From Lentimicrobiaceae bacterium (GTDB lineage Bacteria > Bacteroidota > Bacteroidia > Bacteroidales > UBA4417), in assembly GCA_028697555.1 (NCBI GenBank), contig JAQVEX010000008.1, positions 1-57,542 on the forward strand: DNA of 57,542 bases. The letters are read 5' to 3'. Under the pieces are notes generated by a model. It saw only the letters and a list, made by a program, of their open reading frames with translations, was not told where the DNA came from and made no database searches. The position numbers and the translations under genes are program-made. Every line of letters starts with the position of its first letter. Position 1 is the first letter of the stretch. This document shows positions 1-10,004 of the stretch, piece after piece.

Positions 1-2250
1 ATTAGCACAAATAGCAGCATTAGCTCCTGCAAAAGCAGTAGGTGATTGATGAACCGTTACCTGCATGCTTTCAGGTGTTTCGAGAGTGCAGCCATTAGCA
101 TCGGTGTAGTTGACAAGTACATTATGAGTACCTGCATTAGTCCATTGAACTGTGGCTTGATAAGTACCATTAGCGCTTATGATATTACCTCCGCTTGATA
201 AACTCCATGTGTACCCTTGCATGCCTGCTTCAGTTATGTAAACATATTGCTCATTTACGCAACAGGGTGTGGTGCCTGTAATACTGATTGTTGGTAAAGG
301 ATTTACAGTTACAATTTTTTCGGTTATCCTTGCACCGCAATTATGTGAAGTGGAGACTAGAGTTAGAGTTTGTTGACCCACACTAGTCCATTTAACGGAT
401 ACAGTGCTTGTGTTGTTAGCTCCTATTATTGTACCACCAATAACCGACCAGGAGTAGCTGGTTAGATTTGCAGGGGTTGCATCATAATTGATTACCGAGT
501 TTAAGCAAGCAGTATTGTCACCGTTTATTATTGGGACTGGATCATCTACTACTGTTATGGTTAACGAGGGTGATAAGCCACCAACTCCGCAATTCTCATT
601 ATAGCCTCGTACCTGAAGTGTACCACCGGAACCGAGAGTTGGAAAAGTGAGCGTTATGGAATTGGTTAGTGTTGTATCAATACTGCCATCGGGTTTGTGC
701 CAAATGTATTTCTCTGCGGAAGTGATTGGCGGTATCGTGTAGGTCTCTATGCCACCTACGCAGACTGTACCTTCACCTGTTGGGGCTACTGCAGGTGTTA
801 CTGGTATTGACATTACCTGAACGACTAAATTATAACTGCCTTCAGTAAGATAGTACCACCAGGTATTAATCATCCTATTATCTCCAAAAGGTCTACTCCA
901 GGAATGACAGCCTGTAACATACGTAGACGTAGGATAAACACATCCTACATCAATATTAGCAGTACCGCCGTAAATACTAGTATCGTCCCAATACACCGGC
1001 AGAATTGTAGAGCCTGTCGGTAGTGGTCGCACAATGTCAACCTTTATTCCCCAAGGGTTAGCTTCCATATCCCAAAAAGGCAAGTTGGTTAATCCATGCA
1101 TATAGGATACACTTGTATTAATGTTATCACCAGCAGATACAGGTTGATTATATCCATTAAGACCATTCCATTTTATGGTATCAACAAGTGAGCAGTCAGG
1201 AGAACCTGTAACTTCTCCTGTCAAAACAACATCTTCACCTCCGGCTCCAGCGGGAGGAACATCTATATTTAATGTTATTGTCCCGGGTTGTGTTACTCTT
1301 ATCAAATAATCTATACTACCATCACAATTACTATTTGTAGATACATTACATATGGTTCCGGGCGTTCCTGTAGGATAAACGTTTATATCGGGATTATTTA
1401 AAAATAATTTATACTGGGGCAAATCGCCGCCTGCGGGCCAGTTTGGAGTGGATTTTCTATCTTGAATCCAATTGCCTGTATTGGAAACACCCCATTGGTT
1501 ACAATATGCCGAAAAAACTCCACCCGCAAGACCATTAAGATCCACAGAGGTAACAATACCGTCGTCGGAATAAACATAAAACTTAGTCATACATATGGGT
1601 TGATTTGCATAGGTAGTATTATTTGTAACTTGCCATGCCTTACTCCATAGACGTCCTAATTTCATTCCACTATTAACACTATTTACAGTAATATCAAATC
1701 TGCTAACTGTACTGTATGGCACATGTGAACCAGCCAAATCAGAAGCAAACTCAATATAATAATCTCCATTTTTTTGAGGAGTTATTACTAAAGGTGAGTA
1801 TCCTGCAGGGTTACCTCCACCTATATTAGGTCCGGCATAAGCCTGAGAATGAGTGTTAATGAAACCTGCTTCTCCATCGACGGGCATGAGTTTAAATCCA
1901 CCCGAAATGTCTATTCCATCAGGGTCTTTAAAACGATAATACATTGCTGTTGTTCCTAAGTTATGGGCAACCTCTCCAAAACCAAAATATATAACTTCTT
2001 TTGTATGGTCGGCTATGTGCACATTAAGTCTATATGGTTCGGGGCAGCCATTTTGAGCAAAAAGAGTTCGATGTTCGCCGATATCAGTATATAAACACAA
2101 TTTGCAACATTGCGAAGCAGGACCATGGGATGGCTCAAGTTCTTTAGTACCTTCGGCATACGCAATAAACGGTAAAAAAAAGATTGAAATACTCAGTACC
2201 ATCATTTTAAAATGATTGTATATACATTGTATCAATCCTTTTTTTCTCAT
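1..2250 (-). CDS. Secreted PKD/Ig-like repeat surface protein, 3' end beyond the window
   Basis: An uninterrupted minus-strand frame of 750 codons starts at the ATG at 2250 and runs off the left edge, so the C-terminus is missing. The N-terminus reads MRKKGLIQCIYNHFKMMVLS followed by a hydrophobic stretch ending ..FIAYAEG, a plausible signal peptide; an internal Met-Met at residues 16-17 is an alternative start. Downstream are repeated beta-rich units with the PKD-like pattern (for example YTWSLSSGGNI and YSWSVIGGTI, each followed by a VQW/VKW strand and NPLPTISITG-type linkers). This is typical of large Bacteroidota adhesins and gliding or type IX secreted proteins. A C-terminal sorting domain would lie outside the window. 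The family is inferred; the specific function is unknown. Confidence 0.8.
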   Translation of the reverse strand, partial: MRKKGLIQCIYNHFKMMVLSISIFFLPFIAYAEGTKELEPSHGPASQCCKLCLYTDIGEHRTLFAQNGCPEPYRLNVHIADHTKEVIYFGFGEVAHNLGTTAMYYRFKDPDGIDISGGFKLMPVDGEAGFINTHSQAYAGPNIGGGNPAGYSPLVITPQKNGDYYIEFASDLAGSHVPYSTVSRFDITVNSVNSGMKLGRLWSKAWQVTNNTTYANQPICMTKFYVYSDDGIVTSVDLNGLAGGVFSAYCNQWGVSNTGNWIQDRKSTPNWPAGGDLPQYKLFLNNPDINVYPTGTPGTICNVSTNSNCDGSIDYLIRVTQPGTITLNIDVPPAGAGGEDVVLTGEVTGSPDCSLVDTIKWNGLNGYNQPVSAGDNINTSVSYMHGLTNLPFWDMEANPWGIKVDIVRPLPTGSTILPVYWDDTSIYGGTANIDVGCVYPTSTYVTGCHSWSRPFGDNRMINTWWYYLTEGSYNLVVQVMSIPVTPAVAPTGEGTVCVGGIETYTIPPITSAEKYIWHKPDGSIDTTLTNSITLTFPTLGSGGTLQVRGYNENCGVGGLSPSLTITVVDDPVPIINGDNTACLNSVINYDATPANLTSYSWSVIGGTIIGANNTSTVSVKWTSVGQQTLTLVSTSHNCGARITEKIVTVNPLPTISITGTTPCCVNEQYVYITEAGMQGYTWSLSSGGNIISANGTYQATVQWTNAGTHNVLVNYTDANGCTLETPESMQVTVHQSPTAFAGANAAICAN

Positions 2251-2269
2251 AAAATTTTTATTGAGGCTA

Positions 2270-2277
2270 TAAAGGTA
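2270..2277 (-). promoter_or_regulatory. Probable -7 box (TACCTTTA) for the minus-strand surface protein
   Basis: Read on the minus strand the sequence is TACCTTTA, a 7-of-8 match to the Bacteroidota -7 consensus TAnnTTTG. It lies about 20 nt upstream of the ATG at 2250. A TTTG occurs further upstream on the same strand (2296-2293), but the spacing of 15 nt is shorter than usual. Confidence 0.45.
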
Positions 2278-2404
2278 CAATATTTTTATTTTCAAAGTGT
2301 TTATTTATCAATAAATAAAATTGCATGCTTACGCAGAAGGCAGAATGGTGCTAAAAACGCCTACTTTTAACAACAAAAAATCTTAATATTACAAAGTAGT
2401 TTAG

Positions 2405-2412
2405 TACCTTTG
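2405..2412 (+). promoter_or_regulatory. -7 promoter box (TACCTTTG) for leuS
   Basis: TACCTTTG is an exact match to TAnnTTTG and sits 23 nt upstream of the leuS ATG at 2436. No clear -33 TTTG is visible at the expected spacing. Confidence 0.6.
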
Positions 2413-2435
2413 CACACGAAAAACAATAAATAAAT

Positions 2436-5225
2436 ATGGATTATTCGTTCAAAGATATAGAAGAAAAATGGCAAAAACGCTGGCAAGATGAACAGGTTTA
2501 CGAAACTAAGATAGATGAAGATAAACCTAAGTTTTACGTTTTAGACATGTTTCCTTATCCATCTGGTGCGGGCTTGCATGTCGGTCACCCATTGGGTTAC
2601 ATTGCTTCCGACATTTTTTCAAGATATAAAAAGCTGAAGGGTTTTAATGTCCTTCATCCCATGGGATACGACGCTTTTGGACTACCTGCCGAGCAATACG
2701 CTATACAAACAGGTACGCATCCGGCAGTAACCACTGAAAAAAACATTGTTAGATACAGACACCAATTAGACCGTATTGGCTTTTCGTACGATTGGAGCAG
2801 AGAAGTTAAGACCTGCGACCCTAAGTATTATCACTGGACGCAATGGGCTTTTGTAAAAATGTTCAACTCGTGGTACAACAATGAAACACAAAAAGCCGAA
2901 GATATTTCAACATTGATAAAAGAATTTGAACGAAACGGAAACGTAAATATAAACGCCAGCACGACTTTTAAAGGAACTTTTACAGCCAACGATTGGAACA
3001 GCTTTGCCGAAAAAGAGCAACAAGATATTTTGATGAATTACAGAATTGCGTTCAGAGCAGAAAGTTCGGTAAATTGGTGTCCCGAATTGGGAACTGTTCT
3101 GGCAAACGATGAGGTTTCGGAAGGTTTGAGCATTAGAGGCGGTTATCCTGTCGAGAAAAAACTCATGATGCAGTGGATGCTTAGAATTACAGCGTATGCA
3201 GACAGGCTTTTGGACGGACTTGACGATTTGGACTGGAACGAATCTATTAAAGAAATACAACGCAACTGGATTGGCAAGAGCAAAGGTGCAAGCATTTGGT
3301 TTGATATAGAAAATTCGGACAAGAAAATCGAAGTGTTTACTACCAGACCCGATACCATATACGGTGCTACCTTTATGGTTCTAGCACCCGAACACGAACT
3401 CGTTGCCGAAATAACAAACAAGGATCAAGAAAAAGCCGTAGCCGACTACGTTGCGTGGACTAATTCAAGAACGGAAGTCGAAAGGATGTCGGAAGTTAAA
3501 AAGGTTAGCGGTGAGTTTACAGGTGCATACGCTATTAATCCTTTAAATGGCAACAAAATCCCCATTTGGATAGCCGATTATGTTCTTATGGGGTACGGAA
3601 CCGGTGCTATTATGGCTGTTCCGGCACACGATAGTCGCGACTTTTTATTTGCCAGACATTTTAATCTTCCCATAATTCAGGTTGTAAAAAACACCAAAGA
3701 CGAAGTAACCGTTCCTACCGATGAATGGACTGAACCCTACGATTCTAAAGACGGTTATTCCTGCAATTCGGATATAATTAACGGTTTGAGTGTTGAAGAA
3801 GCAATAAAAAAGATTATCGAAGAAGTTGAGAATAAACAGATAGGAAAAGCTGTAACAAACTACCGTCTGCGTGATGTTATTTTCAGTCGTCAGCGATATT
3901 GGGGTGAGCCGATACCGATATATTACAAAGACGGCATAGCATACAGCTTGAAGGAAGAAGAATTACCACTTTGTTTGCCTAACGTTGATTCGTATCTTCC
4001 AACATCAACAGGTGAGCCGCCATTAGCAGGACTTTCAGACTGGAAAACCAATGAAGGCTACCAACTAGAAGTTACCACAATGCCTGGTTTTGCCGGTTCA
4101 AGCGCCTACTATCTGAGATATATGGATCCTAAAAACGACAAAGAGCTTGTAAGCCAAAAAGCAATTAATTATTGGCAAAACGTCGATTTGTACGTTGGAG
4201 GAGCCGAACACTCAACCGGGCACCTTTTGTATGCTCGATTTTGGAACATGTTTTTGTTCGACCTTGGAATTACTATTTCAACCGAACCTTTCAAAAAAAT
4301 GATTAACCAAGGCATGATTCAAGGTCGTTCGAGTATTGCGTACAGAATTAAAGGCGAAAATACTTTTGTTTCACATAATTTAATTGGAGATTACGACGTG
4401 CAACCTATTCACGTTGATATTGGACTTGTTCATAACGACATCTTGAACATTGAGAAGTTTAAGCAATGGCGTCCCGAGCTTGCTGATGCAGAGTTTATTT
4501 TGGAAGATGGTAAATACATTTGCGGTTGGGAAATTGAAAAAATGTCGAAATCGTTGTACAACGTTGTAAACCCCGACGAACTTATAGACCAATACGGAGC
4601 CGATACATTAAGAATTTACGAAATGTTTTTAGGTCCTATTGAACAAGCTAAGCCATGGGATACTAACGGCATTGAAGGTGTTAGCAGATTTATCAGAAAG
4701 TTTTGGAGACTGTTTCATGATAATAACAACGATTTTGTTGTATCAGACGAAACTCCCACAAAAGATGAATTGAAAATTCTACATAAAACCATAAAAAAAG
4801 TTGAAGAAGATATAGAACGTTTCTCTTTCAACACAGGCGTCAGTGCCCTAATGATATGCGTTAACGAACTTACCGACCTTAAATGCAACAAACGCAGCAT
4901 TTTGAACGACTTGATTATATTAGCTTCGCCTTACGCACCGCACGTTGCCGAAGAATTATGGCATCTTATGGGTAACCAAACATTTGTCGTTGAACAAAAA
5001 TTTCCTGTATACAATCCTGAATATATAGTGGACGACACATTTAAATACCCTGTTTCGTTTAACGGTAAAACTCGTTTCTTTATCGAACTGCCTGCATCGC
5101 TTAGTAATGCTGAGATTGAAGCAGCCGTCAGACAAGCTCCTGAAACAACAAAATGGGTTGCCGATAAGTCAATTAAGAAAATAATTATCGTGCCTAAAAA
5201 GATAGTGAACTTTGTTATCGGCTAA
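2436..5225 (+). CDS. leuS: Leucyl-tRNA synthetase
   Basis: Class I aminoacyl-tRNA synthetase that charges tRNA-Leu in the cytoplasm; 929 aa, a normal length for Bacteroidota LeuRS. The HIGH signature appears as HVGH at residues 48-51 inside [16 protein letters not shown]. The KMSKS loop is at residues 702-706 (EKMSKSLYN). Between them lie the CP1 editing region ([19 protein letters not shown]) and a C-terminal anticodon-binding domain. It has its own promoter box at 2405-2412. An rlmB-like gene follows after 11 nt, so the two are probably co-transcribed. Confidence 0.97.
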   Translation: MDYSFKDIEEKWQKRWQDEQVYETKIDEDKPKFYVLDMFPYPSGAGLHVGHPLGYIASDIFSRYKKLKGFNVLHPMGYDAFGLPAEQYAIQTGTHPAVTTEKNIVRYRHQLDRIGFSYDWSREVKTCDPKYYHWTQWAFVKMFNSWYNNETQKAEDISTLIKEFERNGNVNINASTTFKGTFTANDWNSFAEKEQQDILMNYRIAFRAESSVNWCPELGTVLANDEVSEGLSIRGGYPVEKKLMMQWMLRITAYADRLLDGLDDLDWNESIKEIQRNWIGKSKGASIWFDIENSDKKIEVFTTRPDTIYGATFMVLAPEHELVAEITNKDQEKAVADYVAWTNSRTEVERMSEVKKVSGEFTGAYAINPLNGNKIPIWIADYVLMGYGTGAIMAVPAHDSRDFLFARHFNLPIIQVVKNTKDEVTVPTDEWTEPYDSKDGYSCNSDIINGLSVEEAIKKIIEEVENKQIGKAVTNYRLRDVIFSRQRYWGEPIPIYYKDGIAYSLKEEELPLCLPNVDSYLPTSTGEPPLAGLSDWKTNEGYQLEVTTMPGFAGSSAYYLRYMDPKNDKELVSQKAINYWQNVDLYVGGAEHSTGHLLYARFWNMFLFDLGITISTEPFKKMINQGMIQGRSSIAYRIKGENTFVSHNLIGDYDVQPIHVDIGLVHNDILNIEKFKQWRPELADAEFILEDGKYICGWEIEKMSKSLYNVVNPDELIDQYGADTLRIYEMFLGPIEQAKPWDTNGIEGVSRFIRKFWRLFHDNNNDFVVSDETPTKDELKILHKTIKKVEEDIERFSFNTGVSALMICVNELTDLKCNKRSILNDLIILASPYAPHVAEELWHLMGNQTFVVEQKFPVYNPEYIVDDTFKYPVSFNGKTRFFIELPASLSNAEIEAAVRQAPETTKWVADKSIKKIIIVPKKIVNFVIG

Positions 5226-5236
5226 AATTCTGATTT

Positions 5237-6019
5237 ATGAATTATAAAAATCAAAATAACAAACAATACAAAGAACGTAAGAAGCCAAAGAACTTAATTT
5301 ACGGTGTTCATCCAATACTTGAAGCGATTAACAGCGACAAGCAAATTGAAAAAATATTTATTTCACGCGATACAACCACACCTCAGATTAAAGAAATATG
5401 GCAACTTGCAAGAGCTAAGCAAATATATATTCAAAAAGTTCCGACAGCAAAACTACAATCACTTACCAACGGCAACCATCAAGGTGTTGCTGCATTTTTG
5501 TCTCTTATCGAGTATCAAGATATTGAAGAAATTTTGATGAAATCATTCGAAGAAGGTAAAAATCCTTTTGTATTAGTTTTGGATAGAATAACCGATGTTA
5601 GAAATTTCGGAGCGATAGCTCGTACAGCCGAATGCGGCGGAGTTGATTGCATTATCGTGCCATCGCAAGGCAGTGCAATGATTAATTCCGACTCGATAAA
5701 AACCTCAGCCGGAGCCCTGAACAGAATACCTATACACAGAAGTCATAATTTAAAAACCACACTCAATTATCTAAAAGGCTCTGGCTTATCAATATATGCT
5801 CTTACCGAACATGCAGAAGATTCGTATTACGATGTCAACTTTAACAAGCCTATCGCTATTGTTTTGGGATCCGAAGAAGACGGCATTTCTCCCGAATACT
5901 TGAAAATCTGCGATAGCGAAATTAAAATACCTATGGTTGGCAATATTTCGTCGTTAAATGTTTCGGTAGCCGCAGGAATTATTATCTTTGCTTCTGTAAA
6001 ACAAAGACAAAATATTTAA
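5237..6019 (+). CDS. rlmB: 23S rRNA (guanosine-2'-O-)-methyltransferase, RlmB/TrmH family
   Basis: SpoU/TrmH-family 2'-O-ribose methyltransferase of 260 aa. The N-terminal substrate-binding domain begins YGVHPILEAINS. The catalytic SPOUT domain shows all three family motifs: motif 1 LDRITDVRNFGAIARTAE (Asn and Arg present), motif 2 IVLGSEEDGIS, and motif 3 IPMVGNISSLNVSVAAGI, which form the trefoil-knot SAM pocket. The expected target is G2251 of 23S rRNA by homology, but TrmH paralogues are hard to separate by eye. It follows leuS by 11 nt. Confidence 0.9.
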   Translation: MNYKNQNNKQYKERKKPKNLIYGVHPILEAINSDKQIEKIFISRDTTTPQIKEIWQLARAKQIYIQKVPTAKLQSLTNGNHQGVAAFLSLIEYQDIEEILMKSFEEGKNPFVLVLDRITDVRNFGAIARTAECGGVDCIIVPSQGSAMINSDSIKTSAGALNRIPIHRSHNLKTTLNYLKGSGLSIYALTEHAEDSYYDVNFNKPIAIVLGSEEDGISPEYLKICDSEIKIPMVGNISSLNVSVAAGIIIFASVKQRQNI

Positions 6020-6042
6020 TCTAAATAAATTTGCCTTAAAAT

Positions 6043-6699
6043 ATGAACACTCGAATTAAGAAAAACACAACTTTTGCCATTGTATCTCTTTTGGTTCTTA
6101 CTCTTTTGATTTCTTGTAAAAAAACCGAATATCAGTACCACCACGATGGTAGCCTTGAAGCCGAAATAGTTTACAGAGGGAAAAAACTGCACGGCACTAC
6201 TAAATGGTATTATCCGATGGGAAACATCAAGCAAATTATTGAATACAAGAACAATAAGATTAACGGCGAGGTGAAAAAGTTTTACCCTACGGGAGAAAAA
6301 ATGAGTTTGGAAAATTTTGTTGACGATAAATTAGACGGCGAAGCTATATATTGGCAGAAAAACGGAGGCATTTACGAAACACTTAATTACGACAAAGGTT
6401 TAAAAAATGGCGAATACATCAGCTACCACCCCAATAAATCAGTAAAAACAGAAGGCGGTTTCTACAACGACCTTTTCGACGGAGAATGGACATATTACGA
6501 CGAAAACGGTATTACCGTGGGTAAAGGCGTTTTCGATAAGGGTAATGGCGAACTAACATCTTTTGATTTAAGAGGAAAAATTACCAGAAAAGTCAGTTAT
6601 AAAAACAACATGAAAAACGGCGAGGAAATTTGGTACGATGAAAGTGGCAACGTCTCTAGAACCCTAATTTACGAAGACGATAAATTAGTTACGGAATAA
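6043..6699 (+). CDS. Lipoprotein with YwqK/MORN-variant repeats
   Basis: A 218-aa protein with a lipoprotein signal: charged start MNTRIKKNT, hydrophobic core LLVLTLLIS, and the lipobox Cys at residue 25, followed by KKTEY. The mature part consists of about seven repeats of 22-24 residues in the pattern G-x-W/K-x-Y/F-Y-x-x-G-x-x-x (for example DGEWTYYDENGITVGKG). This matches the MORN_2 / YwqK family, often labelled antitoxin without evidence of that role. Probably anchored in the outer membrane. It lies 23 nt after rlmB and 13 nt before the next lipoprotein gene. Function unknown. Confidence 0.8.
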   Translation: MNTRIKKNTTFAIVSLLVLTLLISCKKTEYQYHHDGSLEAEIVYRGKKLHGTTKWYYPMGNIKQIIEYKNNKINGEVKKFYPTGEKMSLENFVDDKLDGEAIYWQKNGGIYETLNYDKGLKNGEYISYHPNKSVKTEGGFYNDLFDGEWTYYDENGITVGKGVFDKGNGELTSFDLRGKITRKVSYKNNMKNGEEIWYDESGNVSRTLIYEDDKLVTE

Positions 6700-6712
6700 A
6701 AACAAACTTGCT

Positions 6713-8158
6713 ATGAATTTTGTTAAACAAATTCTGAAACCACTTTGCGTTATTGCAACTCTTGTTGTGGCACTAGCCTACTCGTGCAATAACAGAGAGT
6801 GGAACGATGACCCAAACTTTGAACTAAAATTCAGTAGCGATACCATCTTTTTTGATACGATTTTTACTTCCATCGGGACTTGCACCTACAACATAAAAAT
6901 ATACAACACCAGCAATAAGCCTGTAAATATCAAACAAATTATTTTGAAAAACGGCGAATCATCTCCTTTCAGGATTAATGTTGACGGTGTTAGTGGCACA
7001 ACTTTCAACGATGTTGAAATATACGCCAACGACAGTTTGTTTTTATTTGCAAAAGCTACGATAGACCCCAACAACACAAGCACACCTTTTATTTGCGAAG
7101 ACGATATTTTGTTTTTTGTAAATAACTCCAAACAAAATGTTAAACTGTTGGCTTGGGGACAGAATGCTCATTTTTATAATGATAGCACCATAAAAGGCAA
7201 CATCACTCTCACAAACGACAAGCCACACGTGATTTACAAAACTCTGATTATTGATACCCTGTCGGAAATTAATATTGAAGAAGGCACACAGCTTTGTTTT
7301 CACAACGATGCTGCATTGATTGTAAAAAGCGGAGCAAAAATTTTGTCTCACGGAACCCTTGAAAATCCCGTAGTTTTTAGAGGCGATAAATATGCGGCAA
7401 ATAAGCCTGATATAGATATAGTTCCCGGGCAATGGATAGGGATATTTTTTGAAAACAGTCACTCAAATGTTTTTACTTATACCGAGATCAGGAATGCAAA
7501 AGTCGGTTTATATATCGATAGTTGCGATAATAGCCAAACTGCAATAACGCTACACAACTGCCTTATAAGCAATAATGTTAGTTACGGATTACGTTCGGTT
7601 AATGCAAATATAATAGCTGCAAATACTGAATTTAGTAATAGCGGTGGTTATTTACTTTCTGTTGAAGGAGCAAGTACGTTAGATTTCAGGCACTGCACGT
7701 TTGCAAATTATTTTAGGTTTGGAAGTAGAAAAAGTTCTTCTATCCTTCTAGCTAACACATATTACGACACTAATTTCAATATAATTGCCGCACCAATTAA
7801 TAATGCTTTGTTTGGGAATTGTATAGTTTACGGTTCTAGAACGGAAGAAATAAACATTAGAAAAGATGACAACAACAATTTTAATGTAATATTTAAAAAT
7901 TGTTTGATACGTACCGAAAACAACGAAACTTACCAAACACTGTACAATAATTGTGTTTTTAACGAAGAGCCAAAATTTATCGATGTAAATGAATCTAACT
8001 TCCTATTAGATTCGCTATCGGCTGCGATAAATATAGGAAATGCCGAAATTATACTAACTTCACCATTGAATATTGAATACGACCGATTAGGAATTAGAAG
8101 AGAATTGCAAATTGATGCAGGTTGTTACTCGTATAATAAGACAGTACGTGGGTTGTAG
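6713..8158 (+). CDS. Lipoprotein with right-handed beta-helix-like C-terminal region
   Basis: A 481-aa protein with a type II signal sequence (hydrophobic LCVIATLVVALAYS, then Cys25, then NN). Residues 30-150 form an Ig-like module with the recurring Bacteroidota pattern FSSDTIFFDTIFTSIGTCT followed by NTSNKPVNIKQI. Residues ~160-460 contain successive short beta strands and Asn-rich turns (HNCLISNNVSYGLRSV, NTEFSNSGG, DFRHCTFANY) typical of a right-handed parallel beta-helix. No catalytic residues for polysaccharide cleavage are recognised. The gene converges on the GH29 gene at 8466, and a 7-nt-periodic sequence starts just beyond its stop codon. Confidence 0.8.
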   Translation: MNFVKQILKPLCVIATLVVALAYSCNNREWNDDPNFELKFSSDTIFFDTIFTSIGTCTYNIKIYNTSNKPVNIKQIILKNGESSPFRINVDGVSGTTFNDVEIYANDSLFLFAKATIDPNNTSTPFICEDDILFFVNNSKQNVKLLAWGQNAHFYNDSTIKGNITLTNDKPHVIYKTLIIDTLSEINIEEGTQLCFHNDAALIVKSGAKILSHGTLENPVVFRGDKYAANKPDIDIVPGQWIGIFFENSHSNVFTYTEIRNAKVGLYIDSCDNSQTAITLHNCLISNNVSYGLRSVNANIIAANTEFSNSGGYLLSVEGASTLDFRHCTFANYFRFGSRKSSSILLANTYYDTNFNIIAAPINNALFGNCIVYGSRTEEINIRKDDNNNFNVIFKNCLIRTENNETYQTLYNNCVFNEEPKFIDVNESNFLLDSLSAAINIGNAEIILTSPLNIEYDRLGIRRELQIDAGCYSYNKTVRGL

Positions 8159-8165
8159 CTTACTC

Positions 8166-8214
8166 TTAGCTATTGGCTGTTAGCTGATTCGTGTTGCGGG
8201 GTTCGAGTTCGACA
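8166..8214 (+). repeat. Degenerate 7-nt-periodic array downstream of the beta-helix lipoprotein
   Basis: Seven consecutive heptads can be read in register: TTAGCTA, TTGGCTG, TTAGCTG, ATTCGTG, TTGCGGG, GTTCGAG, TTCGACA. The array starts 7 nt after the stop codon at 8156-8158. The first three units are close copies; the later ones keep the period but drift. See the finding on heptad arrays. Confidence 0.5.
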
Positions 8215-8303
8215 TTTTTGGTCATTTCAATGTTTTCGATTGCTGAAAGTCCCCGCTCGATTTGCAAAATCGAGCGAGCGTGGGTTCGACATTTTTGGTC
8301 ATT
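8207..8303 (+). repeat. Two identical 20-nt direct repeats in the convergent intergenic region
   Basis: The 20-mer GTTCGACATTTTTGGTCATT occurs at 8207-8226 and again, with no mismatch, at 8284-8303. The 57 nt between the two copies include a near-perfect hairpin. They lie between two converging genes and are not coding. Confidence 0.85.
8255..8275. terminator. Perfect 9-bp hairpin, possible bidirectional terminator
   Basis: GCTCGATTT (8255-8263) pairs exactly with AAATCGAGC (8267-8275) around a 3-nt loop. It sits midway between the stop codons of converging genes at 8158 and 8466. It has no U-tract directly after the stem on either strand, so a terminator role is inferred from position and stem strength only. 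Confidence 0.5.
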
Positions 8304-8307
8304 GAGT

Positions 8308-8420
8308 ACCGATATTGAGCGAAGCGAGATATCGGTGTATCGAAATGCCGAAAATGGAGGGAACATTGTCTCCAACACTTCGGCACTTCGATACGCCTTC
8401 GGCACTCAGTGACCGAAGTG
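8308..8420. repeat. Further palindromic elements of the convergent intergenic region
   Basis: ACCGATAT (8308-8315) pairs with ATATCGGT (8329-8336). CACTTCGG (8376-8383) pairs with CCGAAGTG (8413-8420), enclosing CACTTCGATACGCC and GGCACTCAGTGA segments. Sequences of the type CTTCGATACGC...CTCAGTGACCG are, from memory, a common dispersed intergenic repeat in Bacteroidota genomes. Small ORFs on both strands here are by-products of the repeats. Confidence 0.6.
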
Positions 8421-8430
8421 TTTTAACTCG

Positions 8431-8465
8431 CACCATTCACCATTCACCAACCACTCATCACCACT
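8431..8465 (-). repeat. 7-nt-periodic array abutting the GH29 stop codon
   Basis: Five heptads in register, written on the plus strand: CACCATT, CACCATT, CACCAAC, CACTCAT, CACCACT. On the minus strand this reads GTGGTG/ATGAGTG/GTTGGTG types directly after the TGA of the fucosidase gene (8468-8466). It is the same sequence family, in the same orientation relative to its gene, as the large array at 37922. Confidence 0.7.
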
Positions 8466-9974
8466 TCAAGGTTTTATCAGACATCTATAACAAAACACTT
8501 CTACGTTATTAATATTGGGAACGGCGAGAGTTTCCGTAAAAGTAATTTTAATTTTTCTTGATTTAGTATTTTCTCCCTTTACCAATCGCTGATAGCCGAC
8601 AGTTTTGCCTTTGCCGAACTCTATCCAATTGTTTCCGTCGTGAAATTCAACTTTAAAACCGGCTATATGTTGACCTAACTCAATATACTCTTGAATTTTA
8701 ACAATGTTAAATTCTTTTATTTCGCCAAAATCGATAATTAAAAATCTGTTGCTGTCGTTATCTGTACATCTCCAATATGTGTTATAATCGCCGTCTATAG
8801 CATTAAAAGCCAAAAAATCTGCATTCTCACACGAAGAAGACTCAATTGTAGCGTTTTCGGATATTAAATTGTCCTTGTGTAATTTCTTGATTTCTTTCCC
8901 AAAATTTATCAAAGTAGCCGAATCTATCGGGTGAATTTTGCCTTCACGATTTGGAGGAACATTCAGCAACAACGGAATACCCATGCCGACTGTTCGCATA
9001 TAAATGCTATCTATCAAATAACTGACATCTTTAACGCTTTTATCTTCTTGCGAATGGTAGAACCAACCCGGTCTGATTGAGACATCAGCTTCCGAAACAC
9101 AAAATAAATTTCCGGTTTCGCTACGACCTTGCTCTCCGTTGTCGATTTTGTCTAAATCAATCAAGCACCAAGCCGGATCGTTTATGTATCCGTCTTCATT
9201 ACCAACCCATATTGCATCAAGAACATAGTCGGTTCTTTCACCATTTTGATTGAAGTGCCATTTGTTGTCCATCCAAATGCAGGCGTTGAGTTGCAATTCT
9301 CTTACAGTCTTGTAAAAACGGTTCAAATCGTAGGTTTGCTTGTTTAAACTTCCCGAAGCTCCGTCAAGCCAGACTTCCACAATTTCCCTTTTGCCTGTTT
9401 CGGGATTCATTCTTCCATAATCGCCACTCAAAAGCTCAATCAGCTGATTTACATAAAAATCGTTATAATCGCCTGGTGTAGTATCGCCGTAGCTGACTTC
9501 GTGAGCATCCCAAGGTGATAAATATATACCCATGTCCATTCCGTACTTATCACACGATTCAGAAAATTCTCTTGCCAAATCACCTTTGCCGTTCATGTAC
9601 GGACTGTTAGAAATATTGTAATCGGTCTGCTTTGTTTGCCACAAACAAAACCCGTCGTGGTGCTTCAAAACAATGATTACTCTACCAAAACCTGCCTTTT
9701 TGAACAGTCGCACCCATTGGTCAGTATCAATTTTATCAGCAGTCGGATTAAACGAAGTTGCCGGCTCTTTACTTTTGTCGCCCCACTCTATTCCATCATC
9801 TCCCGTATATGTGTTTATTCCGTAATGGATAAATCCGGCTAAAGGCGAATGCAAATACTTCATCTGAATGGCATTAGGTCTGGGACTATGCACATCAGAA
9901 ATTTGTACTTGCGACAGCATGCACTTGCTAAGTAAAATTAAAAAAAGAAATAAAATTAGATATTTTGTTTTCAA
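8466..9974 (-). CDS. Secreted alpha-L-fucosidase (GH29) with C-terminal F5/8-type domain
   Basis: A 502-aa hydrolase expected to release alpha-L-fucose from glycans. Residues 1-21 form a signal peptide (hydrophobic LILFLFLILLSKCML). Cys18 in LLSKC leaves open a lipoprotein form. The GH29 barrel spans about residues 25-350, with LKHHDGFCLW at 103-112 and the presumed nucleophile Asp204 in EVWLDGASGS. Residues ~365-495 look like a discoidin/F5-8 type C carbohydrate-binding domain (AIDGDYNTYWRC, FLIIDFGEIKEFNIVKI). It lies 30 nt downstream of sucD on the same strand, though functionally unrelated. The acid/base residue was not identified. Confidence 0.92.
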   Translation of the reverse strand: MKTKYLILFLFLILLSKCMLSQVQISDVHSPRPNAIQMKYLHSPLAGFIHYGINTYTGDDGIEWGDKSKEPATSFNPTADKIDTDQWVRLFKKAGFGRVIIVLKHHDGFCLWQTKQTDYNISNSPYMNGKGDLAREFSESCDKYGMDMGIYLSPWDAHEVSYGDTTPGDYNDFYVNQLIELLSGDYGRMNPETGKREIVEVWLDGASGSLNKQTYDLNRFYKTVRELQLNACIWMDNKWHFNQNGERTDYVLDAIWVGNEDGYINDPAWCLIDLDKIDNGEQGRSETGNLFCVSEADVSIRPGWFYHSQEDKSVKDVSYLIDSIYMRTVGMGIPLLLNVPPNREGKIHPIDSATLINFGKEIKKLHKDNLISENATIESSSCENADFLAFNAIDGDYNTYWRCTDNDSNRFLIIDFGEIKEFNIVKIQEYIELGQHIAGFKVEFHDGNNWIEFGKGKTVGYQRLVKGENTKSRKIKITFTETLAVPNINNVEVFCYRCLIKP

Positions 9975-10004
9975 GATATACTAATTGGAAAAGCTAAATG
10001 ATGA

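Noticed and set aside
1462-1650. Plus-strand 62-codon ORF
   Set aside because: It is antisense to the long PKD-repeat protein frame, which is open for 750 codons.
6043-6699. Toxin-antitoxin antitoxin role for the YwqK-like protein
   Set aside because: It has a lipoprotein signal and no adjacent toxin gene; only the repeat family is supported.
8166-8512. Three small overlapping ORFs between the converging genes
   Set aside because: They lie in palindromic repeats on both strands, and one runs into the fucosidase gene. They are by-products of the inverted repeats.
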